Below the pieces are notes generated by a model. The model was not told where the DNA came from and ran no database searches. It saw nothing but the letters and a program-made list of their open reading frames with translations. DNA of 64,000 bases from G963704535 sp963704535 (GTDB taxonomy: Bacteria > Chloroflexota > Chloroflexia > Chloroflexales > Roseiflexaceae), in contig OY969916.1 of NCBI GenBank assembly GCA_963704535.1, forward strand, positions 11,196,834 to 11,260,833, in the 5' to 3' direction. Below are positions 23,839 through 34,512 of the stretch, piece by piece; the first letter of the stretch is position 1; each line of letters starts with the position of its first letter. Both the position numbers and the translations under genes were made by a program.

Positions 23839-25952
23839 ATGACAACCCAAGTGAAAACCCGCCCGCTGTTCGATCCGCCGATTGTGCGGCGGGCGAGCGG
23901 CGGACTCGTTTCGCAAGCTCGACCCGCGCCACCAGGTCAAGAACCCGGTGATGTTCGTGGTCGAGGTCGGCAGCGTGCTGACGACGGTGCTGGCGATCCA
24001 GGCGCTGCTGGGCCAGGGCGAAGCGCCGGCCGGCTTCATCATCGCGATCACGCTCTGGCTGTGGTTCACGGTGCTGTTCGCCAACTTCGCCGAGGCGATG
24101 GCCGAGGGACGCGGCAAGGCCCAGGCCGACACGCTGCGCAAGGCGCGCCGCGACATCCAGCGCGAAGAGAAGCTTGGAGTCGGAGCCGAAGTACGGCCGG
24201 CAATCCGACTCAATCTCAATCACGACAGCTAACGAAGGTCTCCGCCAGCGAGCTGCGCAAGGGCGAGGTCGTGCTGGTCGAGGCCGGCGACTTCATCCCG
24301 GGCGACGGCGAGGTGATCGAGGGCGTCGCCTCGGTGGACGAGAGCGCGATCACCGGCGAGAGCGCGCCGGTCATTCGCGAGAGCGGCGGCGACCGCATCG
24401 GCCGTCACCGGCGGCACGCGCGTGCTCTCCGACTGGCTGGTCGTGCGGATCACCGCCAACCCCGGCGAGACCTTCCTCGACCGCATGATCGCGATGGTCG
24501 AGGGCGCCAAGCGCCAGAAGACGCCCAACGAGATCGCGCTGAACATCCTGCTGGCCGCGCTGACGATCATCTTTCTGCTGGCGACCGTGACGCTGCTGCC
24601 GTTCTCGATCTACAGCGTCGAGCGCCGCCGGCCAGGGCGCGCCGGTGACGGTGACGGTGCTGGTGGCGCTGCTGGTCTGCCTGATCCCGACCACGATCGG
24701 CGGGCTGCTCGTCGCGATCGGCATCGCCGGGATGGACCGCATGATCCAGGCCAATGTGATCGCCATGTCGGGGCGCGCGGTCGAGGCGGCGGGCGATGTG
24801 GATGTGCTGCTGCTGGACAAGACCGGCACGATCACGCTCGGCAACCGCCAGGCGACTGCCTTTCATCCCCGCCAATGGCGACGACCGCCAGAGGCGCTGG
24901 CCGATGCGGCGCAGCTCTCATCGCTGGCCGACGAGACGCCCGAAGGCCGCAGCATTGTCGTGCTGGCCAAGGAGCAATACGGCCTGCGCGAGCGCGACAT
25001 CCACGGACTGAGGGCCGAGTTCGTGCCCTTCACCGCGCAGACGCGCATGAGCGGCGTGAACCTGGACGGGCACCAGATCCGCAAGGGCGCGGCCGACGCG
25101 ATCGAGGCGCTATGTCGCAGAGCAGGGCGGGCAGTTCCCGCCGGCGGTGCGCGAGACGGTCGACGCGCATCTCCAGGCAGGGCGGCACGCCGCTGGTGGT
25201 GGCCGACGGCGCGCGGGTGCTGGGCGTCATCCAGCTCAAGGATATCGTCAAGGGCGGCATCAAGGAGCGTTTTGCCGAGCTGCGGCGCATGGGCATCAAG
25301 ACGGTGATGATCACCGGCGACAACCCGCTGACCGCCGCCGCGATCGCCGCCGAGGCGGGGGTGGATGACTTCCTGGCCCAGGCCACGCCGGAGGCCAAGC
25401 TGAAGCTGATCCGCGAGTACCAGACCGGCGGGCGGCTGGTGGCGATGACCGGCGACGGCACCAACGACGCGCCGGCGCTGGCCCAGGCCGACGTGGCGGT
25501 GGCGATGAACAGCGGCACCCAGGCGGCCAAGGAGGCCGGCAACATGGTTGACCTGGACTCGAACCCGACCAAGCTGATCGAGGTGGTCGAGATCGGCAAG
25601 CAGCTGCTGATGACCCGCGGCGCGCTGACGACGTTCTCGATCGCCAACGATGTCGCCAAGTATTTCGCGATCATCCCGGCGGCGTTCGCCACGACCTACC
25701 CGCAGCTTGAATGCGCTGAACATCATGGGCCTGGCGACGCCGGAAAGCGCGATCCTGTCGGCGGTGATCTTCAACGCGCTGATCATCATCTTCCTGATCC
25801 CGCTGGCGCTGCGCGGCGTGAAGTATCGCGCGGTGGGCGCGGCGACGCTGCTGCGCGACAACCTGCTGATCTACGGGCTGGGCGGGCTGATCGCGCCATT
25901 CATCGGCATCAAAGCGATCGACCTGCTGCTGGTCGTGTTGGGCTCGGCCTGA
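23839..25952 (+). pseudogene. kdpB: Potassium-transporting ATPase ATP-binding subunit KdpB (multiple frameshifts)
   Basis: P-type ATPase energising K+ uptake. Conserved blocks are all present but spread over three frames: NPVMFVVEVGSVLTTVLAIQ, GDGEVIEGVASVDESAITGES, the phosphorylation motif LLLDKTGTITLGNRQAT (Asp of DKTGT), KTVMITGDNPLTAAAIAAEA, MTGDGTNDAPALAQADVA and the C-terminal LRGVKYRAVGA. Apparent insertions near 23905, 24175, 24400, 24865, 24890, 25110, 25170 and 25708 break it. The segment between LRKARRDIQ and KVSASELRKGEV (about 24150-24240) is unlike usual KdpB and hard to align. Sequence error is the simplest explanation for the shifts, because catalytic residues survive. Confidence 0.85.
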
Positions 25953-26012
25953 GAGACTGTTTGAAAAGGGGGAGTTTGAGGGGGCCGCCCCTCAAGAATC
26001 CCCTTCATTCCA
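25953..26012. repeat. Dispersed G-rich imperfect palindrome, copy 6, between kdpB and kdpC
   Basis: GAGACTGTTTGAAAAGGGGG, then AGTTTGAGGGGGCCGCCCCT and CAAGAATCCCCTTC. It interrupts the usual tight kdpB-kdpC spacing. Confidence 0.75.
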
Positions 26013-26047
26013 CCATTCCACATTCAAAACCTATGGAGAACCAAACA

Positions 26048-26653
26048 ATGCGTACCCAACTCCGCCCGGCGCTCGTCGCGCTGCTGGCGTTCACCATCAT
26101 CACCGGCGTGATCTACCCGCTGCTGGTGACCGGCATCGCGCAGGTCGCGTTCCCGGCGCAGGCCAACGGCAGCCTCATCCGCGACGAAGACGGGCAGCCG
26201 ATCGGCTCGTGGCTGATCGGCCAGCAGTTCGATGACCCGCGCTACTTCTGGGGCCGGCCCTCGGCGACTGGGCCGGTGCCGTATACGGCCTTCAATGGCG
26301 ACACGCTGACCGGCTCGTCCGGCTCGAACTACGGCCCGCTCAACCAGGCGCTGATCGGACCCGATGGCATAGTGCAGACGCGCATCGCGGCGCTGCGGCA
26401 GGCCGACCCCGGCAATGTCGCGCCGGTGCCGGTCGATCTGGTCACTGCCTCCGGCAGCGGCCTTGACCCACATATCAGCCCGGCGGCGGCCGAGTACCAG
26501 GTGGCGCGGGTGGCGCGGGCGCGCGGCTTGGGCGAGGAGGTCGTGCGCCGGCTGGTCGCGCAGCACACCGAGGGCCGCCAACTCGGCATCCTGGGGGAGC
26601 CGCGCGTGAATGTGCTAGAATTGAACCTGGCCCTTGACCAAATTAACAATTGA
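26048..26653 (+). CDS. kdpC: Potassium-transporting ATPase subunit KdpC
   Basis: Accessory subunit of the KdpFABC pump. It is the only intact kdp structural gene here, at 201 residues, with one N-terminal transmembrane helix (LRPALVALLAFTIITGVIYP) and the extracytoplasmic domain containing GSWLIGQQFDDPRYFWGRPS and SGSNYGPLNQAL. The conserved ASGSGLDPHISPAAAEYQVAR block and C-terminal EPRVNVLELNLALD confirm the family. ATG 26048 is preceded by GGAGA at a good distance; the ATG at 26033 is an alternative but has no site of its own. Confidence 0.95.
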   Translation: MRTQLRPALVALLAFTIITGVIYPLLVTGIAQVAFPAQANGSLIRDEDGQPIGSWLIGQQFDDPRYFWGRPSATGPVPYTAFNGDTLTGSSGSNYGPLNQALIGPDGIVQTRIAALRQADPGNVAPVPVDLVTASGSGLDPHISPAAAEYQVARVARARGLGEEVVRRLVAQHTEGRQLGILGEPRVNVLELNLALDQINN

Positions 26654-26667
26654 GAATTGGTTTGTGG

Positions 26668-26716
26668 GGATGGGTGGGGCTTAGGGAGGGCGGCCCTCCC
26701 TAAGCCCCACCCATCC
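26668..26716. repeat. Perfect 24-bp-arm palindrome between kdpC and kdpD
   Basis: GGATGGGTGGGGCTTAGGGA..., then one base and the exact complement. It could act as a transcript stabiliser or attenuating terminator separating the pump genes from the kdpDE sensor genes. The words differ from the other G-rich repeats but the style is the same. Confidence 0.8.
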
Positions 26717-26728
26717 ACAGATTTCAGT

Positions 26729-29424
26729 ATGAACGAGCAGCGCCCCGACCCGGATGCCCTGCTGGCCCGCGTGCAGGCCGAGGAGTCGCGCCAGGCCGGC
26801 GGCAGGCTCAAGATCTTCTTCGGTGCGACCGCTGGCGTGGGCAAGACCTACGCCATGCTTGAGGCCGCCCACGAGAGGCTCGCCGAGGGGGCCGATGTCG
26901 TCGCCGGGTATGTCGAGACCCACGGCCGGGCCGAGACCGAAGCGCTGCTCCGGGGGCTGGAGACCCTGCCGCGCCGCGCGGTCGAGTACCGCGGTGCGGC
27001 ACTCGCCGAGTTCGACATCGACGCGGCGCTGGCTCGCCGCCCGCGGCTGATCCTGGTCGACGAGCTGGCCCACACCAACGCGCCCGGCTCGCGCCACCCC
27101 AAGCGCTGGCAGGATGTCGAGGAGCTGCTGGAGGCCGGCATCGATGTCTACACGACGGTCAACGTCCAGCACATCGAGAGCCTGAACGACGTTGTGGCGC
27201 AGATCACCGGCGTGGTGGTGCGCGAGACGGTGCCCGACCGCATCCTGGAACGGGCCGACGAGGTCGAGCTGATCGACCTGACGCCCGATGATCTGCTCCA
27301 GCGCCTGCAAGGAGGGCAAGGTCTACATCCCGCAGCAGGCCGAGCGCGCAATCCAGAACTTCTTTCGCAAGGGCAACCTGATCGCGCTGCGCGAGCTGGC
27401 GCTGCGCCGCACCGCCGAGCGGGTCGATGCGCAGATGCAGCGCTACATGCGCGACCACGCGATCGCCCGGACCTGGCCGGCGGCCGAGCGCATCCTGGTC
27501 TGCATCAGCCACTCCTCGCTCTCGGCGCGGCTGGTGCGCGCCGCGCGCCGGATGGCCGCCGGGCTGCACGCCGAGTGGCTGGTCGCCTATGTCGAGACCG
27601 CCAAGTCGCTGGGGTTCTCGGAGGTCGAGCGCGACCGGGTGATCCAGACGCTGCGCCTGGCCGAGCAGCTCGGCGCCGAAACGGTGACGCTGAGCGGTGA
27701 GCGCGTGAGCGAGGAACTCCTGACCTACGCCCGGCTCCGCAATGTCTCCAAGATCGTCGTGGGCAAGCCGCTGCGGCCGCGCTGGAAGGAGATACTGTTC
27801 GGCTCGACCGTGGATGAGCTGGTGCGGCGCAGCGGCGAGATCGACGTCTATGTGATCAGCGGCGAGCACGAGGAAGCCCGGCCGGACCCCGCGCTGGCGA
27901 CCGAGCCAAACGGCAGTTGGGCCGGGTACGGCTGGAGCATTGTGGCCGTGGCACTCTGCACCATCCTGGCCGGGCTGGGCCGGCTGACCTTTCCTGACTT
28001 CGCCGAGGCCAATGTGATCATGGCCTACCTGCTGGTGATCATGTTCGTCGCAACCCGCTTCGGGCGCGGCCCGGCCATCCTGGCGTCGGTGTCTGAGCGT
28101 GGCCGCGTTCGACTTCTTCTTCGTGCCGCCCTTCTTGACCTTCAGTGTCTCCGATATTCAGTATCTCCTGACCTTCGCTGTGATGCTGGTCGTCGGCTTG
28201 GTGATCAGCACGCTGACGGTGCGGCTGCGCCGGCAGGCCGGCGCGGCCCGTGAGCGCGAGCGGCGCACAGCCGCGCTGTATGCGATGAGCCAGCGAGCTG
28301 GCCGGCACCCGCGAGCATGGAGAACCTGCTGCGCGCGGCTGTGCGGCATCATCACGAGGTGTTCGACAGCCAGGTGGTCGTGCTGCTGCCCAACGCCGGC
28401 GGCCGGCTCCAGCCGTGGGGTAGCGTGGCCGGCTGGTGGGGCGGCGGGGTCGGCGAGCGCATGCTGTTCGCGCCGAACATGAGCGAGCTGGGGGTGGCCC
28501 AGTGGGTCTACGATCACGGCAAGATGGCCGGGCTGGGCACTGATACCCTGGCCGGGGCCGATGGGCTGTATCTGCCGCTGGCCGCCTCGCGCGGGGTGGT
28601 CGGCGTGCTGGGGGTGCGGCCGGCCCAGCCACGGCGCCTGCTTGCGCCCGAGCAGGTCCACCTGCTGGAAACCTTTGCCAGCCAGACCGCGCTGGCGATC
28701 GAGCGGGCCAGCCTGGCCGACGAGGCCCAGCAGGCGAATGTGCGCGTCGAGACCGAGCGGCTACGCAACTCGCTACTCAGCTCGGTCTCGCACGACCTGC
28801 GTACGCCGCTGGCGACGATCACCGGCGCGGCCAGCAGCCTGCTGGCGGACGATCTGGCTCTCCCGCCGGCGACGCGCCGCGAGTTGGCCCAGGCGATCTA
28901 TGACGAGTCCAACCGGCTGAATCGGCTGGTCGGCAACTTGCTCGACATGACCCGGCTGGAGGCTGGGGCGGTGCAGGTTCAGAAGGAGTGGCAGCCGCTG
29001 GAGGAGGTGGTCGGAGTCGCATTGGCGCGGCTGGAGGACCGGTTGCGCGACCGCCGGGTGATCACGCGGCTCCCGGACGATCTGCCGCCGGTGCCGATCG
29101 ATGGCGTGCTGATCGAGCAGGTGCTGGTCAACCTGATCGAGAACGCGATCAGGTACACGGCGCCCGGCGGCCCGATCGAGCTTTCGGCGCCAGGCGGCCG
29201 ATGGGCTGCTGACGGTGGAGCTGGCCGACCGTGGGCCGGGGCTGCCGCCCGGCAGCGAGCAGCACGTCTTCGAGAAGTTCTACCGGGCGCAGCCGGCCCA
29301 GAACGGCGGCGCCGGGCTAGGGCTGACGATCTGCCAGGCGATCGTCGAGGCGCACGGCGGCCGCATTTGGGCCGAGAATCGGCCCGGCGGCGGGGCGCTG
29401 TTTCGCTTCACGCTGCCCTCGTAA
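26729..29424 (+). pseudogene. kdpD: Osmosensitive K+ channel sensor histidine kinase KdpD (frameshifted)
   Basis: Sensor kinase controlling kdp expression. From ATG 26729 it has the KdpD N-terminal domain with Walker A GATAGVGKTYAML and LVDELAHTNAPGSRHPKRWQ, then a universal-stress-protein-like domain (ILVCISHSSLSARLVRAARR), the four-helix DUF4118 membrane region (about 27900-28230), a GAF domain, the phosphoacceptor SHDLRTPLATITGAAS (His), and an HATPase with NLIENAIRYTAPGG and GAGLGLTICQAIVEAHGG. Apparent +1 insertions near 27317, 28097, 28296, 28314 and 29190 scatter it over frames, but all catalytic motifs are conserved. It probably encodes one protein of about 895 residues. It ends 6 bp before kdpE. 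Confidence 0.87.
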
Positions 29425-29430
29425 AGCACT

Positions 29431-30130
29431 ATGACAAACTCTGGTCCAGTCATCTTGATCATCGAGGACGAGCCGCAGATCCGGCGCTTTCTGCGCGCGT
29501 CGCTGGCGGCGCAGGGCTACCAACTCGTCGAGGTCGCCAGCGGGCAGGAGGGGCTGGCGCAGGTGGCCAGCCGCCAGCCGGACCTGATCCTGCTCGATCT
29601 GGGGCTGCCGGACATCGACGGCCTGGAGGTGACGCGGCGGCTGCGCGAGTGGACCCAGACGCCGATCATGGTGCTGTCGGCGTAGGGGCCAGGAGCGCGA
29701 CAAGGTGGCCGCGCTCGATGCGGGGGCCGACGATTACCTGACCAAGCCGTTTGGCGTGGGCGAGCTGCTGGCGCGGATGCGGGTGGCACTGCGCCACGCC
29801 GCGCGGGCCGGCCAGGATGTAGGCGAGATATTCACCGCCGGCAATCTGCGTGTTGATCTCAGCCGCCGTCAGGTGTTGCTCGACCAGGTTGAGGTGCATC
29901 TCACGCCGATCGAATATAAGATCCTGAGTACTCTGGTGCATTACGCGGGGAAAGTCGTCACTCACCGCCAGCTCTTGCGGGAGGTTTGGGGGCCGGGGTA
30001 CGCCGAGGAGACGCACTATCTGCGGGTCTATATGGGCAATCTGCGCCACAAGCTGGAGGTTGACCCGGCCCGGCCGCGCTACCTGATCACCGAGCCTGGG
30101 GTGGGCTACCGGCTGCGGGTGGACGAGTGA
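29431..30130 (+). CDS. kdpE: Response regulator KdpE (one frameshift)
   Basis: OmpR-type transcription factor activated by KdpD. The receiver domain has the acidic pair in ILIIEDEPQIRRF, the phospho-accepting Asp in LILLDLGLPDIDG, and the Lys in DDYLTKPFGVGEL. The winged-helix domain has LTPIEYKILSTLVHYAGKVV and ends GVGYRLRVDE. A stop TAG at 29683-29685 comes from one extra T: without it the frame reads VLSA-RGQERDKVAALDAGAD. The internal ATG ORF from 29705 carries the second half. The last 25 bp overlap the convergent histidine kinase gene. Confidence 0.9.
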
Positions 30131-32679
30131 GCGGTGAGCGGCAGGTAGACGGTGAAGGTGCTGCCGGCCCCTTCGGTGCTCTGCACGTCCACCGACCCGC
30201 CGTGCAGGGTGACGATCTCCTTGACCACGTACAGCCCGACGCCCATGCCGCTGAAGTGCTGGGTTTCGACATTGTGAGCCCGGTAGAAGCGCTGGAATAG
30301 GTTCGGTAGCGCCTCGCGCGGGATGCCGATGCCCTGGTCGGAGACGGTGATACAGCCGTGGCCGCCGCGCTGGTCCAGGCGCACGCTGATCGGCCCGCCG
30401 GACGGGCTGTACTTGGCGGCGTTGTTGAGCAGGTTTTGGAGCACTTGCTCCAGCCGCAGCTCGTCGCCCGCGATGACCAACTCCTCGTTCGGGAGCGCGC
30501 AGGTGATCGTGTGGCAGCTGAAGGTCGGCTGGGTCTCGTCGACGACGCGCCGCACCAGCGCGCCCAGGTCGAGCCGGCCCTGCTCGATGCTGAGTTGCCC
30601 GGTCTGGATGCGTGAGATGTCGAGCAGCGCGGTGATCATTTTGTTCAGCCGGCCGGCCTGCTCGACGATCACCCGCACAGTGCGTTGTAGGCGCTCGTTG
30701 GCGCCGCCCTCGTATGCGGCGCGGCGTCCCAGCAGTTGCGCGTTGCCAAGCAGCGAGGTGAGCGGCGTCTTGAGTTCGTGCGAGGCGATCGAGAGGAACA
30801 GGTCGCGCACGCGGATGGCCTCCTGTGCCTCGCGGTAGAGCTGGGCGTTGTCGACGGCGATGGCGGCGCGGCGCGCCAGTTCCTCGGCCAGTGCCAGGTC
30901 GTCGGGCTGGTAGCGGCGCCCGGATGCGGCGGTCACCAGCGTGATCACGCCGAGGATGTTGCCGCGGGTCAGTAGCGGCACGCACATGTAGGATGTGAAG
31001 CCCAGTGTTCGCAGCAGCTCCAGGTGCTCGTCGTCGCGCGCGGCCATGATCAGCACCGAGTTCGGGGACTTGGGTGTAGAGTTCGGGGCGGCCGGTGCGG
31101 ATCACGTGTGAGACGATATGCTGGGCGTTGGGGTCGAGCGGGTAGCGCGGGGGCCGCTCGCGCATCAGCGCTTCCTTGGCCGAGTCGGCGTGAGCGACCG
31201 CTAGCCGCCGGATCATGCCGTCGGCCTCGCGTATGTGGACGGCGCACCAGTCGGCCAGGTAGGGCACCGCGAGCCGGGCCACCCTGTCGAGCGTGGTCTC
31301 ATAGTCGAGCGAGCCGGCCAGCACGGTGCTGGCCTCGGCCAGGAAGTGGCGGGCGTCTTCGGCGCGCTTGCGCTCGGTGATATCGTAGAAGGTGATCACG
31401 CCGGCGATCGTGCGCCCCGGCTGGTCGCGCACCGGGGCCGAGCTGACCAGCATGGTGCCGCGCGTGCCGTCGCCGCGCAGGAATTCGACCTCGACGTCGG
31501 TGACTGTGGCGCCGGTACCGATTGTGTGCAGCAGCTCCAGGTCGCCTTCCGCCGGCTGATCGTCGGGGAGGATGCCGGCGTAGCGCAGGTAGTCGGCGAT
31601 ATCGGTGGCCGAGGTGAAGGGATGGCGGATGATCTGCTCGGCCTGGGCGTTGCTGAGGATGATCCGCCCGACGGTGCTGCGGTGATCACGACCCCGGCCG
31701 GCAGTTGCTGGAGCACCGCTTCCAGCAGGGTGCGCTCGTCGGTCAGTTGCTCAAGCAGGCGCTCGCGCTCGGCCTCGGCCCGCTTGATCGTGGTGATATC
31801 CTGGAACATGTTGATCACGAATACGACCCGCCCGCGCTCGTCGAAGACCGGGGTCGCCTTGACGATCGACCAGTGTTCCTCGCCGCTGCCGTGGGCGCGG
31901 AAGCGGAGCAGGGTGCCGGACACGCGCTGCCCCCCGAGCGCCAGCCGCCCCGGCAGGTCGGTGAGCGGAAGGGGGTTGCCCACCTCGTCCATCACCTGGA
32001 ACTGCCGCACCACCTCAGCGACCGGCGCTGCCATCAGCGCCTCGGCCGAGGGGTAGCCGCAGAGTTGGGCGGCGGTGTCGTTGGCATAGATCAGGTGGCC
32101 GTCGGGGGCCTGGACAGTGATGCCGTCGTCGACGCCGCGCAGAATCGCGTCAAGCTGGTCGCGCGAGTGCCTGAGCTCGCCTTCGGCGTGCTGGCGCTCG
32201 GTGATATCGCGAAAGATCAGGACCACGCCGCGGATGGTGCCGCGCTCATCTCGCAATGGCGCGCCGCTGTCGTCGATCGGGACAGTGGTACCAGCTCTGG
32301 TGATCAGCAAGGTCTGGCTGTTCAGCCCGACCACACCACCTTCGTGTATAACCCTGCGGAACGGGCTCTCGACCGGCTCGCCGGAGATCGCGTCGACGAG
32401 CCGGAAGACTGCGCTGAGATCGTTCCCGGCGGCGTCCTGGTGAGTCCAGCCGGTCAGCGCTTCAGCCACGGCGTTCATGAAGGTGATATGCCCCTGGGCG
32501 TCGGTGACGATCACGCCATCGCCGATGCTGGACAGGATGGTTTGTAGCCACTCATACTGCTCGCGCAGCTCGCGCTGGCTCTGGGCATCCTGGGCCGCGG
32601 CCTCAAGCTCCTGGTTGCGCCGGCGCAGCGTCTCCAGCTCGCCGATCAGTTGAGCTTTGGTCTTCGCCGCATCCTTCAT
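30106..32679 (-). CDS. Multi-PAS/GAF hybrid-less sensor histidine kinase (two frameshifts)
   Basis: A cytoplasmic sensor kinase of about 855 residues with no transmembrane helix. A coiled coil (about residues 1-45) is followed by PAS 1 (SSIGDGVIVTDAQGHITFMN), PAS 2 (ILRGVDDGITVQAPDGHLIY), PAS 3 (starting LQQLPAGVVIT), a GAF domain (LADWCAVHIREADGMIRRLA...), the phosphoacceptor SHELKTPLTSLLGN, and an HATPase with NLLNNAAKYSPSGG, DQGIGIP and GMGVGLYVVKEIV. Frame changes near 31685 (in PAS 3) and 31063 (in GAF, apparent inserted base) split it into three ORFs that read continuously when joined. It has no adjacent regulator of its own. Its 3' end overlaps convergent kdpE. Confidence 0.85.
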
Positions 32680-32994
32680 CGCCGTCCATTCCCTGTCATC
32701 GCCATGGCAGCGGCATGCCTGGAGCCATGCGTACCCCTTGCCGAGGAGCAGTCAGCTTGCGAGTAGAGACACTATGTAGGCGCATCGTTGTGGCGCCGGT
32801 GCAATAAACGCGTGGAGAAAGCGTGTTGGGCTCGCATCAAGTATACCACAGAAGTAAAGCCTTTTTTACCACATGAGTGGAGCTATCGCAACGTCGGCAT
32901 CAAGCTCTGCATCCATAGTGAGCAGGCAGCCATTTCTTGTCGATTTTCGCCCGTCTGGGCGAAAAATCGACAAGAAATGGAAGAAAAAGTACCT
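32680..32994. other. Intergenic region with long hairpin
   Basis: A 315-bp gap between the monooxygenase-like gene and the histidine kinase, both on the minus strand. Apart from the hairpin at 32930-32980 it is AT-richer than its surroundings (GTATACCACAGAAGTAAAGC near 32840), which suits a promoter for the kinase gene. No ORF there is convincing. Confidence 0.4.
32930..32980 (-). terminator. Long hairpin (23-bp stem, one bulge) after the monooxygenase-like gene
   Basis: The arms CCATTTCTTGTCGATTTTCG... and their complement are separated by GTCT with a single bulged T. It starts 15 bp past the stop of the minus-strand gene. The stem is unusually long and rather AT-rich for this genome, and no T-tract follows. 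Confidence 0.6.
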
Positions 32995-34387
32995 TCAAAT
33001 CATCGCCGCTGAAAGCTGCGGCAGCGGCTCGATAGTCTCCACCATCGCGCTGTCAACGACGACGCAGAGCTGTGAGTTGTCCATGTGGTCGATGCGCGGG
33101 GTCTGCATGATCCGGTCGATCAGCTGGCGCTGCCGCTGGTCGATCCGCAGCGCCTCGCGGTACGGGATCGAGCTGAAGGCGATCATCGAGTAGAGCGTGG
33201 TATATTTATCGGGGTGGCGCTGGTAGACCATATTTTCCAGCTTCTTTCGCAGCCGGAAGCGCGGGTCGCACATCCGGTCGCGCAGCTCGATGAAGTTATC
33301 CAGCCCCAGGTCGGCGATCGCATTGGTGTTGGGCCGGCGCAGATCCTCGAATTCTTCCAGCACGCGCGGCCAGTCGCCGGGGTGGCGGGCCAGGCACTCG
33401 TCCAGGACAGCGCAATCCTCGAAGCCAGCGTTGGCGCCCTGGCCATAGTACGGCACGATCGCGTGGGCCGCGTCGCCGATCAGCCCGATGCGGCCCATGT
33501 GGCTCCAGGGCTGGCAGCGCACCGTCACCATCGAGTTTACCGCATTGGTAAAGTACGAATTGACCAGTTCGGGCGCCTGGGGCAGCACGTCGGGGAAGGA
33601 CTCGCGCAGCAGCCGCAGCATATCCTCGCGGGTGGCGATGCCGGCGAAAGACAGCTCGCCCTCCAGCGGCAGGTGCAGCGAGAAGGTGAAGCTGCCGTCG
33701 AAGTTGGCGAAGCCCATTAGCATATAGTGGCCGCGCGGCCAAAAGTGGATCGCATTTTTCTGCGCCAGCCAGCCCTGGTTGTCCGGGCGCGCGATCGTCA
33801 GCTCCTTGTAGCCATACTCGATGTAGTGCTGCGAGTAGTTGAAGCGCGGCGTGCGCTGGAGGTGCGCCCGCACGGTCGAGAATGCGCCGTCGGCCCCCAG
33901 GATGATCCCTGGATGGCGCTGGGTCACAGCGCCGGAGCGGGTGTCCTCGAAGGTGATCGTGTTGGTGTGTAGGTCGATGCTGCGGCACTTCTGATCGAAG
34001 TGAAACGGCGCCTGGTAGTGGTCGCGGGCGAAGCGCATCACGATATCGTTCAACTCATCGCGCATGATCGCGTAGAGCGCCTGGTTATCGAGCCCGTAGC
34101 CCTGGTAGGTGGTGTGGCCGTCGGCCTCGTGGATGATCCGGCCATACACCGGCACCGTGCGCCTGCGCACCAGGTCGCCCACCCCCACAGCGTTCCAGCG
34201 TCTTGAACCCGCGCTCGCACAGCGTCAGGTTGAGCGACGATTTCTGCTTCTCGGAAGTCGTCGTCAGCCGGTTCGGGTTTTTATCGTAAATCTCCACATG
34301 GTAGCCCCGGCGAATGAGATACATGGCCATGACCGATCCCACCAGACCGGCGCCAATGATGATAACGTCTTTTCCAGTTGCGTTCAT
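32995..34387 (-). CDS. Kynurenine 3-monooxygenase-like FAD hydroxylase (one frameshift)
   Basis: A class A flavin monooxygenase. The N-terminal FAD-binding fold is KDVIIIGAGLVGSVMAMYLI with EIYDKNP. After one extra base near 34189 it continues as ERVGVGDLVRRRTVPVYGRI, the region KMO enzymes use around the substrate. The second FAD motif is GRIGLIGDAAHAIVPYYGQG, followed by NAGFEDCAVLDECL, the diagnostic KMO block. The C-terminal membrane-anchor-like tail of eukaryotic KMO is not apparent. The full product is about 463 residues. Known family reaction: L-kynurenine to 3-hydroxykynurenine. Position at the end of the NRPS gene string suggests it makes or modifies an aromatic building block; this is inference. 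AGAGGAACC precedes ATG 34387. Confidence 0.85.
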
Positions 34388-34512
34388 GTGGTTCCTCTAT
34401 AGAATGCTCTGCGCGGCGCCGGGTCGGAGACGGAGAGCAGGCGGCGCAGGCTCGGCGTTATTGTTGTTAGTCGGGAGCGATGCACTAGACGGTTCGACTG
34501 ATCGAACGGCGG

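Noticed and set aside
21862..25952. Programmed ribosomal frameshifting in kdpA and kdpB
   Set aside because: There are too many shifts, with no slippery heptamers or repeated stimulatory structures, and the sites differ from each other. Sequence error fits better.
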